Below are positions 7,990 through 17,831 of a stretch of DNA of 64,000 nt, in pieces (within the stretch, counting starts at the first letter, position 1; each line of letters begins with the position of its first letter). The DNA is taken from NCBI RefSeq assembly GCF_010994035.1, contig NZ_WIXN01000023.1, positions 1 through 64,000 on the forward strand. Direction: 5' to 3'. A model generated the notes under the pieces. It saw only the letters and a list, made by a program, of their open reading frames with translations, searched no databases and was not told the origin of the DNA. Both the position numbers and the translations under genes were made by a program. The stretch is from Virgibacillus aidingensis. GTDB taxonomy: Bacteria; Bacillota; Bacilli; Bacillales; Amphibacillaceae.

Positions 7990-8369
7990 TAATTGTCTCC
8001 CCCTGCTGCTGATGGATTCCTTTCTATCTCTCTCAGCAATTGATCAAAAATGTATAGGATGGAATTATGCAGCTCCATGAAACGCTTCTCTTTCGCATCA
8101 ATATAATAACTGTGCATAAGCATCAACTCCATATTTTCCCTGGTGGAAGTGACCTGTTGCGGATGCACATTTACTTTTCTTTCCTTCACCAGTTTAAGTG
8201 CATTTTTCTCCCATTCCTCAAGCAATTGAAAAATAGGTGCTGTTTCTTCCTTCACCTGCAGGAAATATTGCTTATCTTTTTTGTTTTCAGGGGGAGCGTT
8301 TGTTTTATACCTGGTTTTTAAATCACTTACATGTCTTTTCAGCTGTTCTGTTTGATTTTTTACATTCAT
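7989..8369 (-). CDS. yppE: YppE family protein (DUF1798)
   Basis: 126 residues, predicted all-helical and cytoplasmic, with a recognisable YppE core (ENMELMLMHSYYIDAKEKRFMELHNSI-like). The function is unknown. I chose ATG at 8369, nine bases after AAAGGCGG, over the upstream in-frame TTG at 8378. The 3' end overlaps cdd by one base. Position next to yppC and sspM agrees with the B. subtilis ypp cluster, where yppE is also found. Confidence 0.8.
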   Translation of the reverse strand: MNVKNQTEQLKRHVSDLKTRYKTNAPPENKKDKQYFLQVKEETAPIFQLLEEWEKNALKLVKERKVNVHPQQVTSTRENMELMLMHSYYIDAKEKRFMELHNSILYIFDQLLREIERNPSAAGGDN

Positions 8370-8458
8370 AATTAACAACCGCCTTTAAAACTTGCCTGCT
8401 CCCTTCACCTTATCAGTTTTCGGCAACTTTAGCACCTATTTTATCACAAATATCCGGA

Positions 8459-8677
8459 TTAATTGCCATTATTATTTACCCTGTCAATCATCGCCTTTGT
8501 ATAGTAAATTTTATTTTGCTGATCCTGATATTTATGCCATATTTCACTGTCTACCTTCATCGTCAGTTTTTGATCCATGATTCGAATCTGATCCAGTAAT
8601 TCCTGAAAGGAGGCTACCGCTCTTTTCTTTTCCAGTCCATTGTTTCCAAAAGTATACTTCTTTTCCGCCAATGCCAT
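8459..8677 (-). CDS. Small conserved-looking protein of unknown function
   Basis: 72 residues (MALAEKKYTFGNNG...), rich in Lys, Gln and Ile, with one long amphipathic helix (VASFQELLDQIRIMDQKL) and a second half containing WHKYQDQQNKIYYTKAMIDR. No signal peptide or membrane segment. GAGGTG lies six bases before ATG at 8677, which is strong support for translation. It falls where B. subtilis has other small ypp genes, but I do not recognise it as a particular one. Confidence 0.6.
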   Translation of the reverse strand: MALAEKKYTFGNNGLEKKRAVASFQELLDQIRIMDQKLTMKVDSEIWHKYQDQQNKIYYTKAMIDRVNNNGN

Positions 8678-8862
8678 TGATATCACCTCTTTTTACAAAT
8701 TTGCCTGCTATTATTTTTATATTCGATATAAATGAATGGTATCCTTCATCTTCGACAAAACTAGAAGAAAGGTTACAAAAGAAGTGACATTGTGCTTTTT
8801 TATTACTTTTACATCCCAACTTTTTCACTTCTTTACCAGTAAAAAAAACAGGAGGTATTATC

Positions 8863-8967
8863 GTGAAACAAAATAAAAATAAAGCAAAAAAAACGGAGAC
8901 TATCCGTTCAAAATCTTTAAAGAAAGGCGATAAAAAACTGAATGGACCGAACAGGCCATCAACATAA
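8863..8967 (+). CDS. sspM: Small acid-soluble spore protein M-like, 34 aa
   Basis: Read directly from sequence: GTG at 8863, seven bases after an AGGAGG-like site (8851-8856), encodes a 34-residue Lys/Asn-rich peptide. It ends KLNGPNRPST, the characteristic C-terminus of SspM. In B. subtilis sspM is in the same ypp neighbourhood. SspM is a minor spore core protein made in the forespore. The peptide is lysine-rich with no hydrophobic segment. A hairpin terminator follows about 100 bases later. Confidence 0.85.
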   Translation: MKQNKNKAKKTETIRSKSLKKGDKKLNGPNRPST

Positions 8968-9064
8968 ATAAAAGGAAGGAATAAGTTACGGTCCGGAATA
9001 TTTATTGCAAAACAACCGTAATAAGCGTTTATACTGTGAGGAAGTGGTCAAAAGTCTACTTGCA

Positions 9065-9110
9065 CATGAGCAGGTAAGGAGTTTCCCTTTTTGCCTGCTC
9101 ATGAATTTTT
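9065..9110 (+). terminator. Terminator downstream of sspM
   Basis: CATGAGCAGG (9065-9074) pairs with CCTGCTCATG (9094-9103), followed by AATTTTT on the plus strand. It overlaps the 3' end of yppC, so it could also shape the end of that mRNA. Confidence 0.7.
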
Positions 9111-10061
9111 GCCTTTTAAGGCTTTTTTTAAATGTGAATAAGCAAATAAAATATTTCTCTTACGGTAAAAAGCTGATCCAATTTCCATCTTGTCCACCTT
9201 AGTTACAGGACTTTTCCATTTACTTTTTAACCCTCTTTGAATAAACCAGTCATGGCGAATGTAATCATCATGGCTGACGGCTGGATAGATCAAGCGGAGC
9301 ACCGGGGCATACGGGAAGGAAAAATTCAAAAAGCGTTCATAATCTTTTCTGGAACCTGTATGTTCATGTGTTAACATATAATCCAGCACATAATCATAAA
9401 TATGGGGATGAAACATGATGGATGCAATCCGTTTTCCTAAAACAATACGGTTAGTCAGCCTGGTAAACCCCTGTACATAAGCACCGTATAAACCTTTATT
9501 GGTCGGGAGCAAAATGGCACTCATCGACATTATATTTTGTAAAAAGTACGGCATTTGATGAAATACATGAAGCTGAAAATAAGGATGCTTTACAACCGGA
9601 GAATGAATCACATTTTGTTCATTAATAATCAATGAGCTGACAAGCCTGTCCTTATCCTTATATTCCCAGAAATGATGCCATTCCTTTATCATAAATAAGG
9701 AAACACGAAAATTTTTCAGCAAATGGAATAAAGGCCTATTGATTAATTTGGACTGGCTGTAAATCAGCAATTGAGGATAAGCATCGGAAAATATGAGCCA
9801 ATTTGCCCGCTCGTAAGTCATAAACAGTTTAAATAGCTCTTTTTCACTGAATAATTGTTGGAAAGGAGATAAATATAAATCCGTCATATTCCAGCCTGCA
9901 TTTCTTGATACCATACTTGCTATCAGTGCCCATTTTATTTCAGGGTGCTGTAAATAATACTGCAGGTAGGCATCGGTACGGCTAATATTATCGGTATTAT
10001 GTTTTTTTACCTTTTTTATTATATAATGTAATAAGGTATGATCCTCTTGATTATGTCTCAT
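9099..10061 (-). CDS. yppC: YppC family protein (DUF2515)
   Basis: 320 residues, no membrane segments, rich in aromatic residues and His (HHFWEYKDKD, MFHPHIYDYVLDYMLTHEHTG). It resembles the YppC family known from Bacillaceae; no biochemical role is established. It is divergent from recU-ponA, which is also the B. subtilis arrangement of yppC relative to recU. Full length for the family, and the ATG at 10061 is in a good context. Confidence 0.85.
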   Translation of the reverse strand: MRHNQEDHTLLHYIIKKVKKHNTDNISRTDAYLQYYLQHPEIKWALIASMVSRNAGWNMTDLYLSPFQQLFSEKELFKLFMTYERANWLIFSDAYPQLLIYSQSKLINRPLFHLLKNFRVSLFMIKEWHHFWEYKDKDRLVSSLIINEQNVIHSPVVKHPYFQLHVFHQMPYFLQNIMSMSAILLPTNKGLYGAYVQGFTRLTNRIVLGKRIASIMFHPHIYDYVLDYMLTHEHTGSRKDYERFLNFSFPYAPVLRLIYPAVSHDDYIRHDWFIQRGLKSKWKSPVTKVDKMEIGSAFYRKRNILFAYSHLKKALKGKNS

Positions 10062-10336
10062 AGATAAACTCGCCTTTCTATTTTGGCATGCAGGTAATTT
10101 TTTATACTGCCAGTCTGCATAAATGCGGTTTTTTAGGCATGTTCCGGCAGTATGATTGTTTGCACTTCAAAGTATAAGGGTTTCAAGGTGACAATACACC
10201 TGCAGGAATCTTAAAGAAAACCTCAAATGATAAGCCTGGTTATCTATGATATAACTATCTGTAGTTAGGCGTATTTTATACGGTTTAATTGCAACTTATG
10301 ATTAGGCGGTTTAGCATGATCTTAGGAGGATGAACA

Positions 10337-10933
10337 ATGAATTATCCTAATGGAAAGAAAAACACGGCAAAAAAAACCAGGGCTGTGAAAAGTGGTCTGG
10401 GAAATAAAATTTATGGAAATCGCGGCATGACGCTGGAGGAAGATATCAATACAACTAACCAATATTACCTTGAGGCAGACAAAGCAGTTATTCATAAAAA
10501 ACCGACCCCTGTACAAATCGTGAATGTGAATTATCCGAAAAGAAGTGCTGCTGTTATTACCGAGGCTTATTTTAAACAAGCATCCACGACCGACTATAAC
10601 GGGATCTACCGAAAAAAATATATAGATTTTGAAGCCAAGGAAACCAAAAATAAAACACTGTTCCCTTTGGCGAATATACACGATCATCAGATAAAACATA
10701 TGAAATCAGCTGCAGATCATGGAGGGATTTGTTTTTTAATTGTCCGTTTCAGGGTATATAATGAAACGTATTATTTGCCTCTTGAGAAACTTTTATTATT
10801 TTGGAACGACAAATTAAATGGCGGAAAGAAATCCATCTCGTACCAGCAGATGAAGCAAGAAGGGTATTTGATCCCTTTTCATTACCAGGCGAGAGTCGAT
10901 TATTTGGCTATTATAGATAAGCTTTACTTTTAG
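10337..10933 (+). CDS. recU: Holliday junction resolvase RecU
   Basis: 198 residues with the RecU layout: a basic N-terminus, GNRGMTLEEDIN near residue 29, then the nuclease core. This includes YIDFEAKET (metal-binding Asp and the E-x-K pair, about 95-103) and a PLANIHDHQ segment. It cuts four-way DNA junctions in recombination repair and chromosome segregation. TTAGGAGGATGAAC precedes the ATG. It is followed after 18 bases by ponA, the conserved recU-ponA operon. Confidence 0.96.
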   Translation: MNYPNGKKNTAKKTRAVKSGLGNKIYGNRGMTLEEDINTTNQYYLEADKAVIHKKPTPVQIVNVNYPKRSAAVITEAYFKQASTTDYNGIYRKKYIDFEAKETKNKTLFPLANIHDHQIKHMKSAADHGGICFLIVRFRVYNETYYLPLEKLLLFWNDKLNGGKKSISYQQMKQEGYLIPFHYQARVDYLAIIDKLYF

Positions 10934-10951
10934 GGACGGAGGAATGGAGAT

Positions 10952-13675
10952 ATGGCAGATAACAGCCAAACTCGTACAGGAAGAAGACAGGCAAAAAAGT
11001 CTAAAAAGAAACCGTTATGGAAAAAAATAATGTTAAGCATATTACTTATTGTGTTATTAGCAGGACTGGGTGCAGGTGCTGTGGGAACCTATTGGATTGT
11101 AACAGCGCCTGATCTGGATGCCGCACAGTTGTCGGATCCATTATCTTCTGTAGTATTGGATCAAAATGAAGAAGTTGTAACAACGCTCGCGGGTGATGAG
11201 GATCGGACAAGGGTATCCTATGAAGATCTTCCCCAAGTATTGATCGATGCCGTTGTTGCCACAGAGGATGCTCGCTTCTTTGAGCATTCCGGAATTGATT
11301 TAAGGCGAATAGGCGGCGCAGTAATTGCCAACCTTACCCGCGGCTTTGGATCTGAAGGTGCAAGTACGATCACCCAGCAAGTAGTGGAAAATGCATTTTT
11401 GACTCCGGATAAGAAGTTAAGTATAAAAGTGCAGGAACAATGGCTGGCACTTCAGCTGGAGCGGAGGTATACAAAAGAAGAAATTCTCGAAATGTATTTA
11501 AATAAAATCTTTTACGGCAGCAGAGCATACGGGGTGGCAAAAGCAGCAGAAACCTATTTTGGGAAAGATGACTTACATGATTTAACGCTTCCTGAAGCTG
11601 CTATTTTAGCAGGTTTGCCGCAGCGGCCATCAGCCTATAACCCGTATAATAATCCAGATTTAACAGAAGAAAGAATGAACACCGTGTTAACCCTTATGGT
11701 ACGCCACGGAAAGATTACGGAAGAAGAAGCGGATGAAGCCAGAGAAACCGACATCCCTTCCCTGCTTTCCGATGAGACACCGGATGATTCCACCCCTTAT
11801 CCAGGATTTATTCAGCAGGTGCAAAGAGAAGTGGAAAGCAAAGTGGATGGGGCCGATATTCATACGGATGGCTTAAAAATTTATACGACACTTGATACAG
11901 ATGTACAGGAGCACGTAGAATTTCTCCTGTCAAACAGCGAAAATAATCCAATTCCGTTTCCGGATGATGAAATGCAGGCCGGAATGGTCGTGCTGGATAC
12001 GGAAAATGGAGCAATTCGGGCGGTCGGCGGAAAAAGAAATCAGCAGGGTGATGAATATAACAATGCTATTCAGGGCGGTCAGCAGCCGGGTTCTGTTTTT
12101 AAACCGATTATGGCTTATGGGCCGGCTATTGAATACAATCAGATCTCTACTTACCATCAGCTTAATGATGACCAGCCTTATGAAGTTGAAGGATCCAATC
12201 CAATCAGAAACTGGAACCGGTCCTATGCCGGCTGGATGACTGCCAGACATGCATTAAACCAATCACTTAACGTTCCTGCAGCCAAAGTATTGGAAGAAGT
12301 GGGCCGGGAAAATGCAAAGCCATTTGCAGAAAGTCTCGGAATTAACTTTGCTGATGATTATATGGATGTGCGTGATGCAATTGGTGGCACTAATACCAAC
12401 GCCACCCCGCTGCAAATGGCAGGTGCATACCGTGCGTTTGCCAATGAAGGCATTTATAATGAACCATATGCTGTGACCAAAGTCGAATTCCCTGATGGCA
12501 GAACTGTGGAACTTAAGCCGGAGCCGGAAGCGGTTATGTCTGATTACACGGCATACATGATTACTGATATGCTCAAGACCGTTATAACGGAAGGAACAGG
12601 TACAGAAGCAAATGTTCCAGGAATCCCTGTTGCAGGAAAAACCGGAACAACAAGCTTGCCTGATGAAAGCGGGAGTCCGGATTCCTGGTTTGTCGGTTAT
12701 TCAACTAATTACACGATTTCTGCCTGGACTGGCGGGTACGATGACCGTGCGCCCATTCCGCAAGGTCACACCAGAGTGCCGCATGCTCTGTTTAAAAATA
12801 CAATGGAGGAAATATCCCAGGGTATAGAAACACCGGATTTCACCAGGCCGGATTCCGTGGTGGAGGTAGAAGTGGAAAAAGGTTCCAATCCTGCAGCCCT
12901 TCCAAGCAGCCATACTCCGTCCTCGGAAATTGTGACAGAGTTGTTTGTAAGAGGAACCGAACCATCCAGTACTTCGGAAAGATTTGATGAGCTGGAACCG
13001 GTGAGCGGGCTTACAGCAGAATATAATGAGGATAACAATGCCATTGAAGCGGAATGGAATTATGAAGGTGATGAGGAAGTAAGCTTTGATGTGAGCGTAA
13101 GTATTGATGGCGGCGGGATGCAAAGTCTCTCTTCCACGGAGGATACCAGTATTGAGATTTCCGAAGTGGAAACCGGTGCAGAATATGAAATTCAAGTCAT
13201 TGCCGTAAGCAATGAAAATGATATGGAAAGTGAGCCTAGAACCACGAGTGTTCGTGTTCCCGGCGAGGATGAAGATGAAGAGGAAGAACAGGAAGAAAAC
13301 GAGAACGAAGAAGAAAATGAGGAGAATAATGGCGGGAATATTCCTCCTGTCAATGGCTTAAGTGCCTCTTACAATGAAGGAAGCGGTATAATTGATGTAA
13401 CCTGGGGCTATGACGGACCGCCGGCTTCCTTTGAAGTAAGTGTAAATGGTCAAACGCAAACCGTGGAATCCAATGGAATTGAAATAGACGGGGCAACCCC
13501 CGGGGAGGATTATACGATAAATGTGACCCCAATCGGCCAAAATGGGGCGAATGAAGGTATCAGGGGCGACACGCAAAGCACTTCTGTTTCCGTACCTGCA
13601 GAGGAAGAAGATGAAGATAATGAAGAAGACGAGGATGACGGGGACCAGGAAGAAGAGGATAATGGAGACGGATAA
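10952..13675 (+). CDS. ponA: Penicillin-binding protein 1A (PBP1) with two C-terminal FN3-like domains
   Basis: 907 residues. A Lys/Arg-rich cytoplasmic tail (1-26) that could dock GpsB is followed by a membrane helix (about 27-52). Next come the GT51 transglycosylase (EDARFFEHSG near 103, GASTITQQ) and the transpeptidase with SVFK near 382, SLN near 438 and KTGTT near 561. After about 683 come two fibronectin III-like modules (about 683-770 and 798-880), separated by a run of Glu/Asp/Asn and ending in an acidic tail. It builds peptidoglycan strands at the cell surface. The acidic repeats make the protein longer at the C-terminus than the catalytic parts require. Confidence 0.95.
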   Translation: MADNSQTRTGRRQAKKSKKKPLWKKIMLSILLIVLLAGLGAGAVGTYWIVTAPDLDAAQLSDPLSSVVLDQNEEVVTTLAGDEDRTRVSYEDLPQVLIDAVVATEDARFFEHSGIDLRRIGGAVIANLTRGFGSEGASTITQQVVENAFLTPDKKLSIKVQEQWLALQLERRYTKEEILEMYLNKIFYGSRAYGVAKAAETYFGKDDLHDLTLPEAAILAGLPQRPSAYNPYNNPDLTEERMNTVLTLMVRHGKITEEEADEARETDIPSLLSDETPDDSTPYPGFIQQVQREVESKVDGADIHTDGLKIYTTLDTDVQEHVEFLLSNSENNPIPFPDDEMQAGMVVLDTENGAIRAVGGKRNQQGDEYNNAIQGGQQPGSVFKPIMAYGPAIEYNQISTYHQLNDDQPYEVEGSNPIRNWNRSYAGWMTARHALNQSLNVPAAKVLEEVGRENAKPFAESLGINFADDYMDVRDAIGGTNTNATPLQMAGAYRAFANEGIYNEPYAVTKVEFPDGRTVELKPEPEAVMSDYTAYMITDMLKTVITEGTGTEANVPGIPVAGKTGTTSLPDESGSPDSWFVGYSTNYTISAWTGGYDDRAPIPQGHTRVPHALFKNTMEEISQGIETPDFTRPDSVVEVEVEKGSNPAALPSSHTPSSEIVTELFVRGTEPSSTSERFDELEPVSGLTAEYNEDNNAIEAEWNYEGDEEVSFDVSVSIDGGGMQSLSSTEDTSIEISEVETGAEYEIQVIAVSNENDMESEPRTTSVRVPGEDEDEEEEQEENENEEENEENNGGNIPPVNGLSASYNEGSGIIDVTWGYDGPPASFEVSVNGQTQTVESNGIEIDGATPGEDYTINVTPIGQNGANEGIRGDTQSTSVSVPAEEEDEDNEEDEDDGDQEEEDNGDG

Positions 13676-13679
13676 TAAT

Positions 13680-13721
13680 AAACATAGAGGTAAACCCCAA
13701 TTTGGGTTTACCTCTATGTTT
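13680..13721. terminator. Bidirectional terminator between ponA and nth
   Basis: AAACATAGAGGTAAACCC (13680-13697) pairs with GGGTTTACCTCTATGTTT (13704-13721), an 18-bp perfect stem. It serves converging ponA and nth. Confidence 0.9.
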
Positions 13722-13744
13722 ATTTAGTCAGTATGAAAAGATAT

Positions 13745-14398
13745 TTACTCCTGCACTTTTTTCATCCGTTTCCTGCCTTCCCTGCAAACTTCAAGCAAGG
13801 GACATTCCGGACAATTTGGATTTCTTGCTTTGCAATGATACCTGCCAAAAAAAATCATGCGATGATGAGTCGCGCTCCACTCTTCTTTTGGCACTTTTTT
13901 CATCAATGTTTCTTCTACTTCAAGTACGGAATCCTTCCATCTGCAAAAAGCTAGCCGCTTGGAGACACGCTCAACATGGGTGTCAACGGCAATGGCAGGT
14001 TCATTAAACGCAACAGATGCAACAACGTTGGCTGTCTTTCGTCCTACTCCAGCCAATTTCATTAACTCTTCCTTGGAACTCGGGACTTCTCCCCCATAAT
14101 CATCTATCAGCATCTGACAGAGCTTTCGAATATTTTTTGCCTTATTTCTGTAAAGGCCGATAGACCTGATATCCTGCTGCAGTTCTTCCAAAGTAACTGC
14201 CAAATAATCTTCGGGAACCTGGTATTTTTTAAACAGATCTGCAGTTACTTTATTCACTAATGCATCGGTGCACTGTGCGGAGAGAAGCACCGCAATGACT
14301 AATTCAAAAGGGTTTTTGTGGTTCAGTTCACACTGGGCATCGGGAAACATTTTTTCCATTTCATCCAGGCAAAATCTTATCTGGGCTTTCGTTAGCAT
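13745..14398 (-). CDS. nth: Endonuclease III
   Basis: 217 residues. Helix-hairpin-helix LAGVGRKTANVV (with the catalytic Lys in GRKTA), catalytic Asp in AVDTHVERV and a C-terminal [4Fe-4S] motif C-x6-C-x2-C-x5-C (CKARNPNCPECPLLEVC). It removes oxidised pyrimidines from DNA. The reading frame runs further upstream, but ATG at 14398 has GGAGAAG before it and gives the family's length. It follows dnaD after four bases. The ypoC gene that follows nth in B. subtilis is missing; the next feature is the ponA terminator. Confidence 0.94.
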   Translation of the reverse strand: MLTKAQIRFCLDEMEKMFPDAQCELNHKNPFELVIAVLLSAQCTDALVNKVTADLFKKYQVPEDYLAVTLEELQQDIRSIGLYRNKAKNIRKLCQMLIDDYGGEVPSSKEELMKLAGVGRKTANVVASVAFNEPAIAVDTHVERVSKRLAFCRWKDSVLEVEETLMKKVPKEEWSATHHRMIFFGRYHCKARNPNCPECPLLEVCREGRKRMKKVQE

Positions 14399-14402
14399 GA
14401 TC

Positions 14403-15080
14403 CTAGTCTTCTCCTTCCAGCCAGTTATAATAAAAAGATGTATCTCTTTTCTCCGCATACTGCTGTGGCGGATTCTTTTGTGCTGAGTGAAACTTCTTAC
14501 TTTCATTGCGTGCATCTTCCACTGATTGAATCCCCTTCTTTTTCCAGTCTCTTAAAATCCGGTCAATATATTTAAAGTTCAATTTTCCCATAAGCACGGA
14601 TTCCCTTAATCCTGCTTTGATTAAAGAAGGAGCGAGTTGATCTTCATCCAGCCAGGCATTGATCGTTTCGATTTCAAATGGTGACAGCGGTCTCCCGAAT
14701 TCCTGTTCAAATAAAATAAAGATAGTTCCTTCTGTTTTTTCTTTTGAAGGCTTGTCTGTATATAATTTCACCAGAAGCGGAGCCAGGCTGTAAGCTTCAC
14801 TGATTTTATGCTCTTCGTTTTCCCGCTGCTCAATAGCCAGTAAATCTTTTTGAATCAATTTACGGAGTATGTTTGCACATTCCGTTTCATCGACTGTTAA
14901 AGATTCGGCTAACTCATATGGTGTGGGGAAGTCATTATTTTCCAGCAAGAAACGCTGAATTTGCAAAATGACCATGACATCTTTTTCATTTAATCCTAAG
15001 GAAGTATAAGATGTAAGAAGTCTGGTAGGAATTTGAATCTGGTTTAATAGCATTTCCTGCAGCGGAAGTTTATTCAACAT
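14403..15080 (-). CDS. dnaD: DNA replication initiation protein DnaD
   Basis: 225 residues with the DnaD arrangement: N-terminal winged-helix oligomerisation domain (about 1-100, including the NDFPTPYELAESLTVDE segment), then a DnaD_2 helical domain ending in a YIDRILRDWKKKGI motif near 172-185. It remodels DNA during loading of the replicative helicase. It lies between asnS and nth as in B. subtilis. The ATG start at 15080 agrees with the family. Confidence 0.93.
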   Translation of the reverse strand: MLNKLPLQEMLLNQIQIPTRLLTSYTSLGLNEKDVMVILQIQRFLLENNDFPTPYELAESLTVDETECANILRKLIQKDLLAIEQRENEEHKISEAYSLAPLLVKLYTDKPSKEKTEGTIFILFEQEFGRPLSPFEIETINAWLDEDQLAPSLIKAGLRESVLMGKLNFKYIDRILRDWKKKGIQSVEDARNESKKFHSAQKNPPQQYAEKRDTSFYYNWLEGED

Positions 15081-15324
15081 TCATTACACCCCCCGACTAT
15101 TATAGCATGAAATAATTTTATTGGATGATTACTGAATTGTAAAAACGGGACGTTTGCATTCCGTTTAAACAACTATGGCTTCTTCACCTGCTGCCTTCAT
15201 AAACAAAAGGACGGGACCCTTATGATGGACAGCATTTCATCAATGATCAAAAGCTGCTGCCGGTTAATAAGAATCCGCCCTTTTTAGGAGCTTTCATGCA
15301 TTTGAAAGCATTTTTTAGCTTTTA
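15081..15324. other. Intergenic spacer asnS-dnaD with a hairpin
   Basis: 244 bases without a convincing gene. A hairpin GCTTTCATGCATTTGAAAGC followed by ATTTTTT on the plus strand lies at about 15290-15317, next to the asnS stop. Its T-run is on the strand opposite to asnS transcription, so it is not a textbook asnS terminator. No T-box-like leader is visible. Confidence 0.4.
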
Positions 15325-16617
15325 TTATGGATATAAGCGATTTAACAGGCGCGGGAAAGGGATTGTTTCCCTTACATGTTCTGCACCGGATAGCCAGGCT
15401 ACTGTTCTTTCGAGACCTAATCCAAATCCGGAATGCGGAACACTTCCATATTTTCTAAGCTCCAGGTACCAGTTATAAGCTTCTCCCTCTAAATTATGCT
15501 GGCTGTACCTTTCTTCCATTAATGCCAAATCATCTATACGCTCCGAACCGCCGATAATTTCCCCGTAGCCCTCTGGTGCGATTAAGTCTGCACATAATAC
15601 AACTTCAGGCCGGCCAGGTACAGGCTTCATGTAAAATGCTTTGATTTCAGCCGGATAATTTGTTATAAATACCGGCATGTCAAAGTTTTCGGCAATGGCT
15701 GTTTCATGAGGTGCACCAAAGTCCTCTCCCCATTCTATATCCGTAAAACCTTTTTCCTTCAATAGCTCAATTGCATCATCATAGGAAATTCTCGGAAATG
15801 GTGCTTTGATTTTTTCCAGTTTTGATGTATCTCTTTCCAACACGTTTAATTCCAGCTTACAATTTTCGAGTACACTCTGAACTACAAAGCTCACGTATTG
15901 CTCCTGTATTTCCAGGCTTTCCTCATGTTCCACAAAAGCCATTTCAGGCTCAATCATCCAGAATTCAATTAAATGTCTTCTTGTCTTTGATTTTTCCGCA
16001 CGAAAGGTTGGGCCAAAGGAAAACACCTTCCCAAAAGCCATTGCAGCTGCTTCCAGGTAGAGTTGTCCGCTTTGGGATAGATAAGCTTCCTCATCAAAAT
16101 ATTGGGTATGAAACAGCTCTGTCGTTCCTTCAGCAGAGGCGCCTGTTAAAATTGGCGGATCGATTTTAACGTAGCCATTGTCATTGAAAAATTGATAAGT
16201 TGCCCGAATTATTTCATTCCGAATCTTCATAATGGCATGCTGTCTTTTCGAACGAAGCCAGAGGTGGCGGTGATCCATTAAAAATTCGGTTCCATGCTCT
16301 TTTGGTGTGATCGGGTAGTCAACTGCTTCATGAATAAGTTCTATACCGCTTACCTGCATTTCATATCCGAATGAAGATCTTTTATCTTCTACAATTTTTC
16401 CGGTTATGTACATAGAGGACTCCTGAGTCATGTTTTTGGCAAGCTGAAATACTTCCTCACTTACATCGTTCTTTGCTACCACTCCCTGCATAAAACCGGT
16501 TCCGTCCCGTAATTGCAGAAAAGCTATTTTACCGCTTGAGCGCTTGTTATTAAGCCAAGCACCGATGGTTACCGTTTGCTCTTTATATTGCGGCACCTGA
16601 GAGATCGTAGTTTTCAC
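15325..16617 (-). CDS. asnS: Asparaginyl-tRNA synthetase
   Basis: 430 residues. An N-terminal OB-fold anticodon-binding domain (about 1-110; [24 protein letters not shown]) is followed by a class IIb catalytic core. Motif 2 is [19 protein letters not shown] and motif 3 is [12 protein letters not shown] near the C-terminus. It charges tRNA-Asn. The start is GTG at 16617 after AAAGGAGG. It lies 14 bases downstream of aspB; the aspB-asnS-dnaD order is that of B. subtilis. Confidence 0.96.
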   Translation of the reverse strand: MKTTISQVPQYKEQTVTIGAWLNNKRSSGKIAFLQLRDGTGFMQGVVAKNDVSEEVFQLAKNMTQESSMYITGKIVEDKRSSFGYEMQVSGIELIHEAVDYPITPKEHGTEFLMDHRHLWLRSKRQHAIMKIRNEIIRATYQFFNDNGYVKIDPPILTGASAEGTTELFHTQYFDEEAYLSQSGQLYLEAAAMAFGKVFSFGPTFRAEKSKTRRHLIEFWMIEPEMAFVEHEESLEIQEQYVSFVVQSVLENCKLELNVLERDTSKLEKIKAPFPRISYDDAIELLKEKGFTDIEWGEDFGAPHETAIAENFDMPVFITNYPAEIKAFYMKPVPGRPEVVLCADLIAPEGYGEIIGGSERIDDLALMEERYSQHNLEGEAYNWYLELRKYGSVPHSGFGLGLERTVAWLSGAEHVRETIPFPRLLNRLYP

Positions 16618-16631
16618 AAAAATTTCCTCCT

Positions 16632-17816
16632 TTAAACCTGATTGTTTACTACAAACCGTTTAATCCGCTTCGCTGCTTCTTTTAAATCCTCTGCAGAAGT
16701 AGCATAAGATAAGCGGACATTTTCCGGTGAACCGAATCCCGAACCTGGAACCAATGCCACTTTTTCTTCTTCCAAAAGTGCACTTACCCATTCATCCACT
16801 GTGGAGAATCCATTGCTTTCAGCGGCTTTTTTCACATTGGGAAAAAGATAAAATGCACCTTCTGGTTTAATGCAGGATACATTAGGGATATCATTGAGCA
16901 ATCCATATAATAATTCCAATCTTTCTGCAAATGTATTTTTCATTTCAGCCAGGTTGTCTTGCCTTTCCTCATATGCTGCCAAAGCGGCATACTGGGCAAT
17001 GGATGTCGGATTGGATGTGGAATGGGAAGCCAGATTTGTCATTGCTTTTATAATCTTCCACGGCCCGGCTGCATAGCCAATCCTCCAGCCTGTCATGGAA
17101 TGGGATTTGGAAACACCGTTTACGATAACGGTTTTCTCTTTTAATTCTCCGGATATCTGTGCAATCGAGGTATGTTCCCCGTTGGAGTAAATTAATTTTT
17201 CATAGATCTCATCTGAAACGATAATTACATTATGCTTTAAACATACTTTTCCAAGTTCTTCTAATTCATCTCGATTGTACATTACTCCTGTAGGATTGCT
17301 TGGAGAATTGATAATAACTGCTTTCGTTTTATCTGTAATGGCAGCTTCCAGCTCTTCAGGTGTTAATTTAAATTCATTTTCTTCCCCGGCCTTCACATAG
17401 ACAGGCACGCCGCCGGCCAGTTTTATCTGTTCCGGGTAGCTCACCCAATAAGGTGAAGGAACAATTACTTCATCATCAATATTTAGCAGTACTTGGAATA
17501 AAGTATATAAAGCGTGTTTAGCCCCTGTGGTCACAATAATTTCATCTGTCGTGTAATCAAGCCGGTTATCCGTTTTAAACTTGCGGCAAATAGCTTCTTT
17601 TAATGCCGGAATGCCGCCGGCAGGGGTATATTTCGTCATTCCCTCGTCCATTGCTTTTTTGGCAGCCTGAAGAATGTATTCAGGTGTATTGAAATCGGGC
17701 TCACCGGCACCAAGTCCAATCACATCGTACCCCATTGCTTTCAGTTCTTTCGCTTTTGCCGTAATGGCAAGTGTTGAAGAAGGTGTTAAAGTCTTTACCC
17801 TGTTTGCTAATTCCAT
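16632..17816 (-). CDS. aspB: Aspartate aminotransferase, class I
   Basis: 394-residue PLP enzyme. The [14 protein letters not shown] segment carries the PLP lysine (VSKSHSMTG), with SPSNPTG and the C-terminal VRLSYATS arginine. It interconverts aspartate and oxaloacetate, so it supplies aspartate for the asparagine used by the adjacent asnS product. Start ATG at 17816 follows AAAGGGG-type purines. It sits between ypmB and asnS with short gaps (15 and 14 bases), probably one operon. Confidence 0.94.
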   Translation of the reverse strand: MELANRVKTLTPSSTLAITAKAKELKAMGYDVIGLGAGEPDFNTPEYILQAAKKAMDEGMTKYTPAGGIPALKEAICRKFKTDNRLDYTTDEIIVTTGAKHALYTLFQVLLNIDDEVIVPSPYWVSYPEQIKLAGGVPVYVKAGEENEFKLTPEELEAAITDKTKAVIINSPSNPTGVMYNRDELEELGKVCLKHNVIIVSDEIYEKLIYSNGEHTSIAQISGELKEKTVIVNGVSKSHSMTGWRIGYAAGPWKIIKAMTNLASHSTSNPTSIAQYAALAAYEERQDNLAEMKNTFAERLELLYGLLNDIPNVSCIKPEGAFYLFPNVKKAAESNGFSTVDEWVSALLEEEKVALVPGSGFGSPENVRLSYATSAEDLKEAAKRIKRFVVNNQV

Positions 17817-17831
17817 GGAGGAATCCCCTTT

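Noticed and set aside
10289-10317. TTGCAA-17-TAGCAT as a promoter for recU-ponA
   Set aside because: The predicted transcription start would fall inside the recU ribosome site, so it cannot be the main promoter. Another start further upstream is more likely but I could not fix it.
13350-13727. Several 60-72 codon frames on both strands over the end of ponA
   Set aside because: They are shadows of the Glu/Asp-rich repeats of ponA; the acidic codon composition opens other frames.
15081-15324. T-box or other riboswitch before or after asnS
   Set aside because: No T-box sequence (TGGNACCGCG-like) or specifier-loop hallmarks are visible, and the spacer is downstream of asnS, not upstream.
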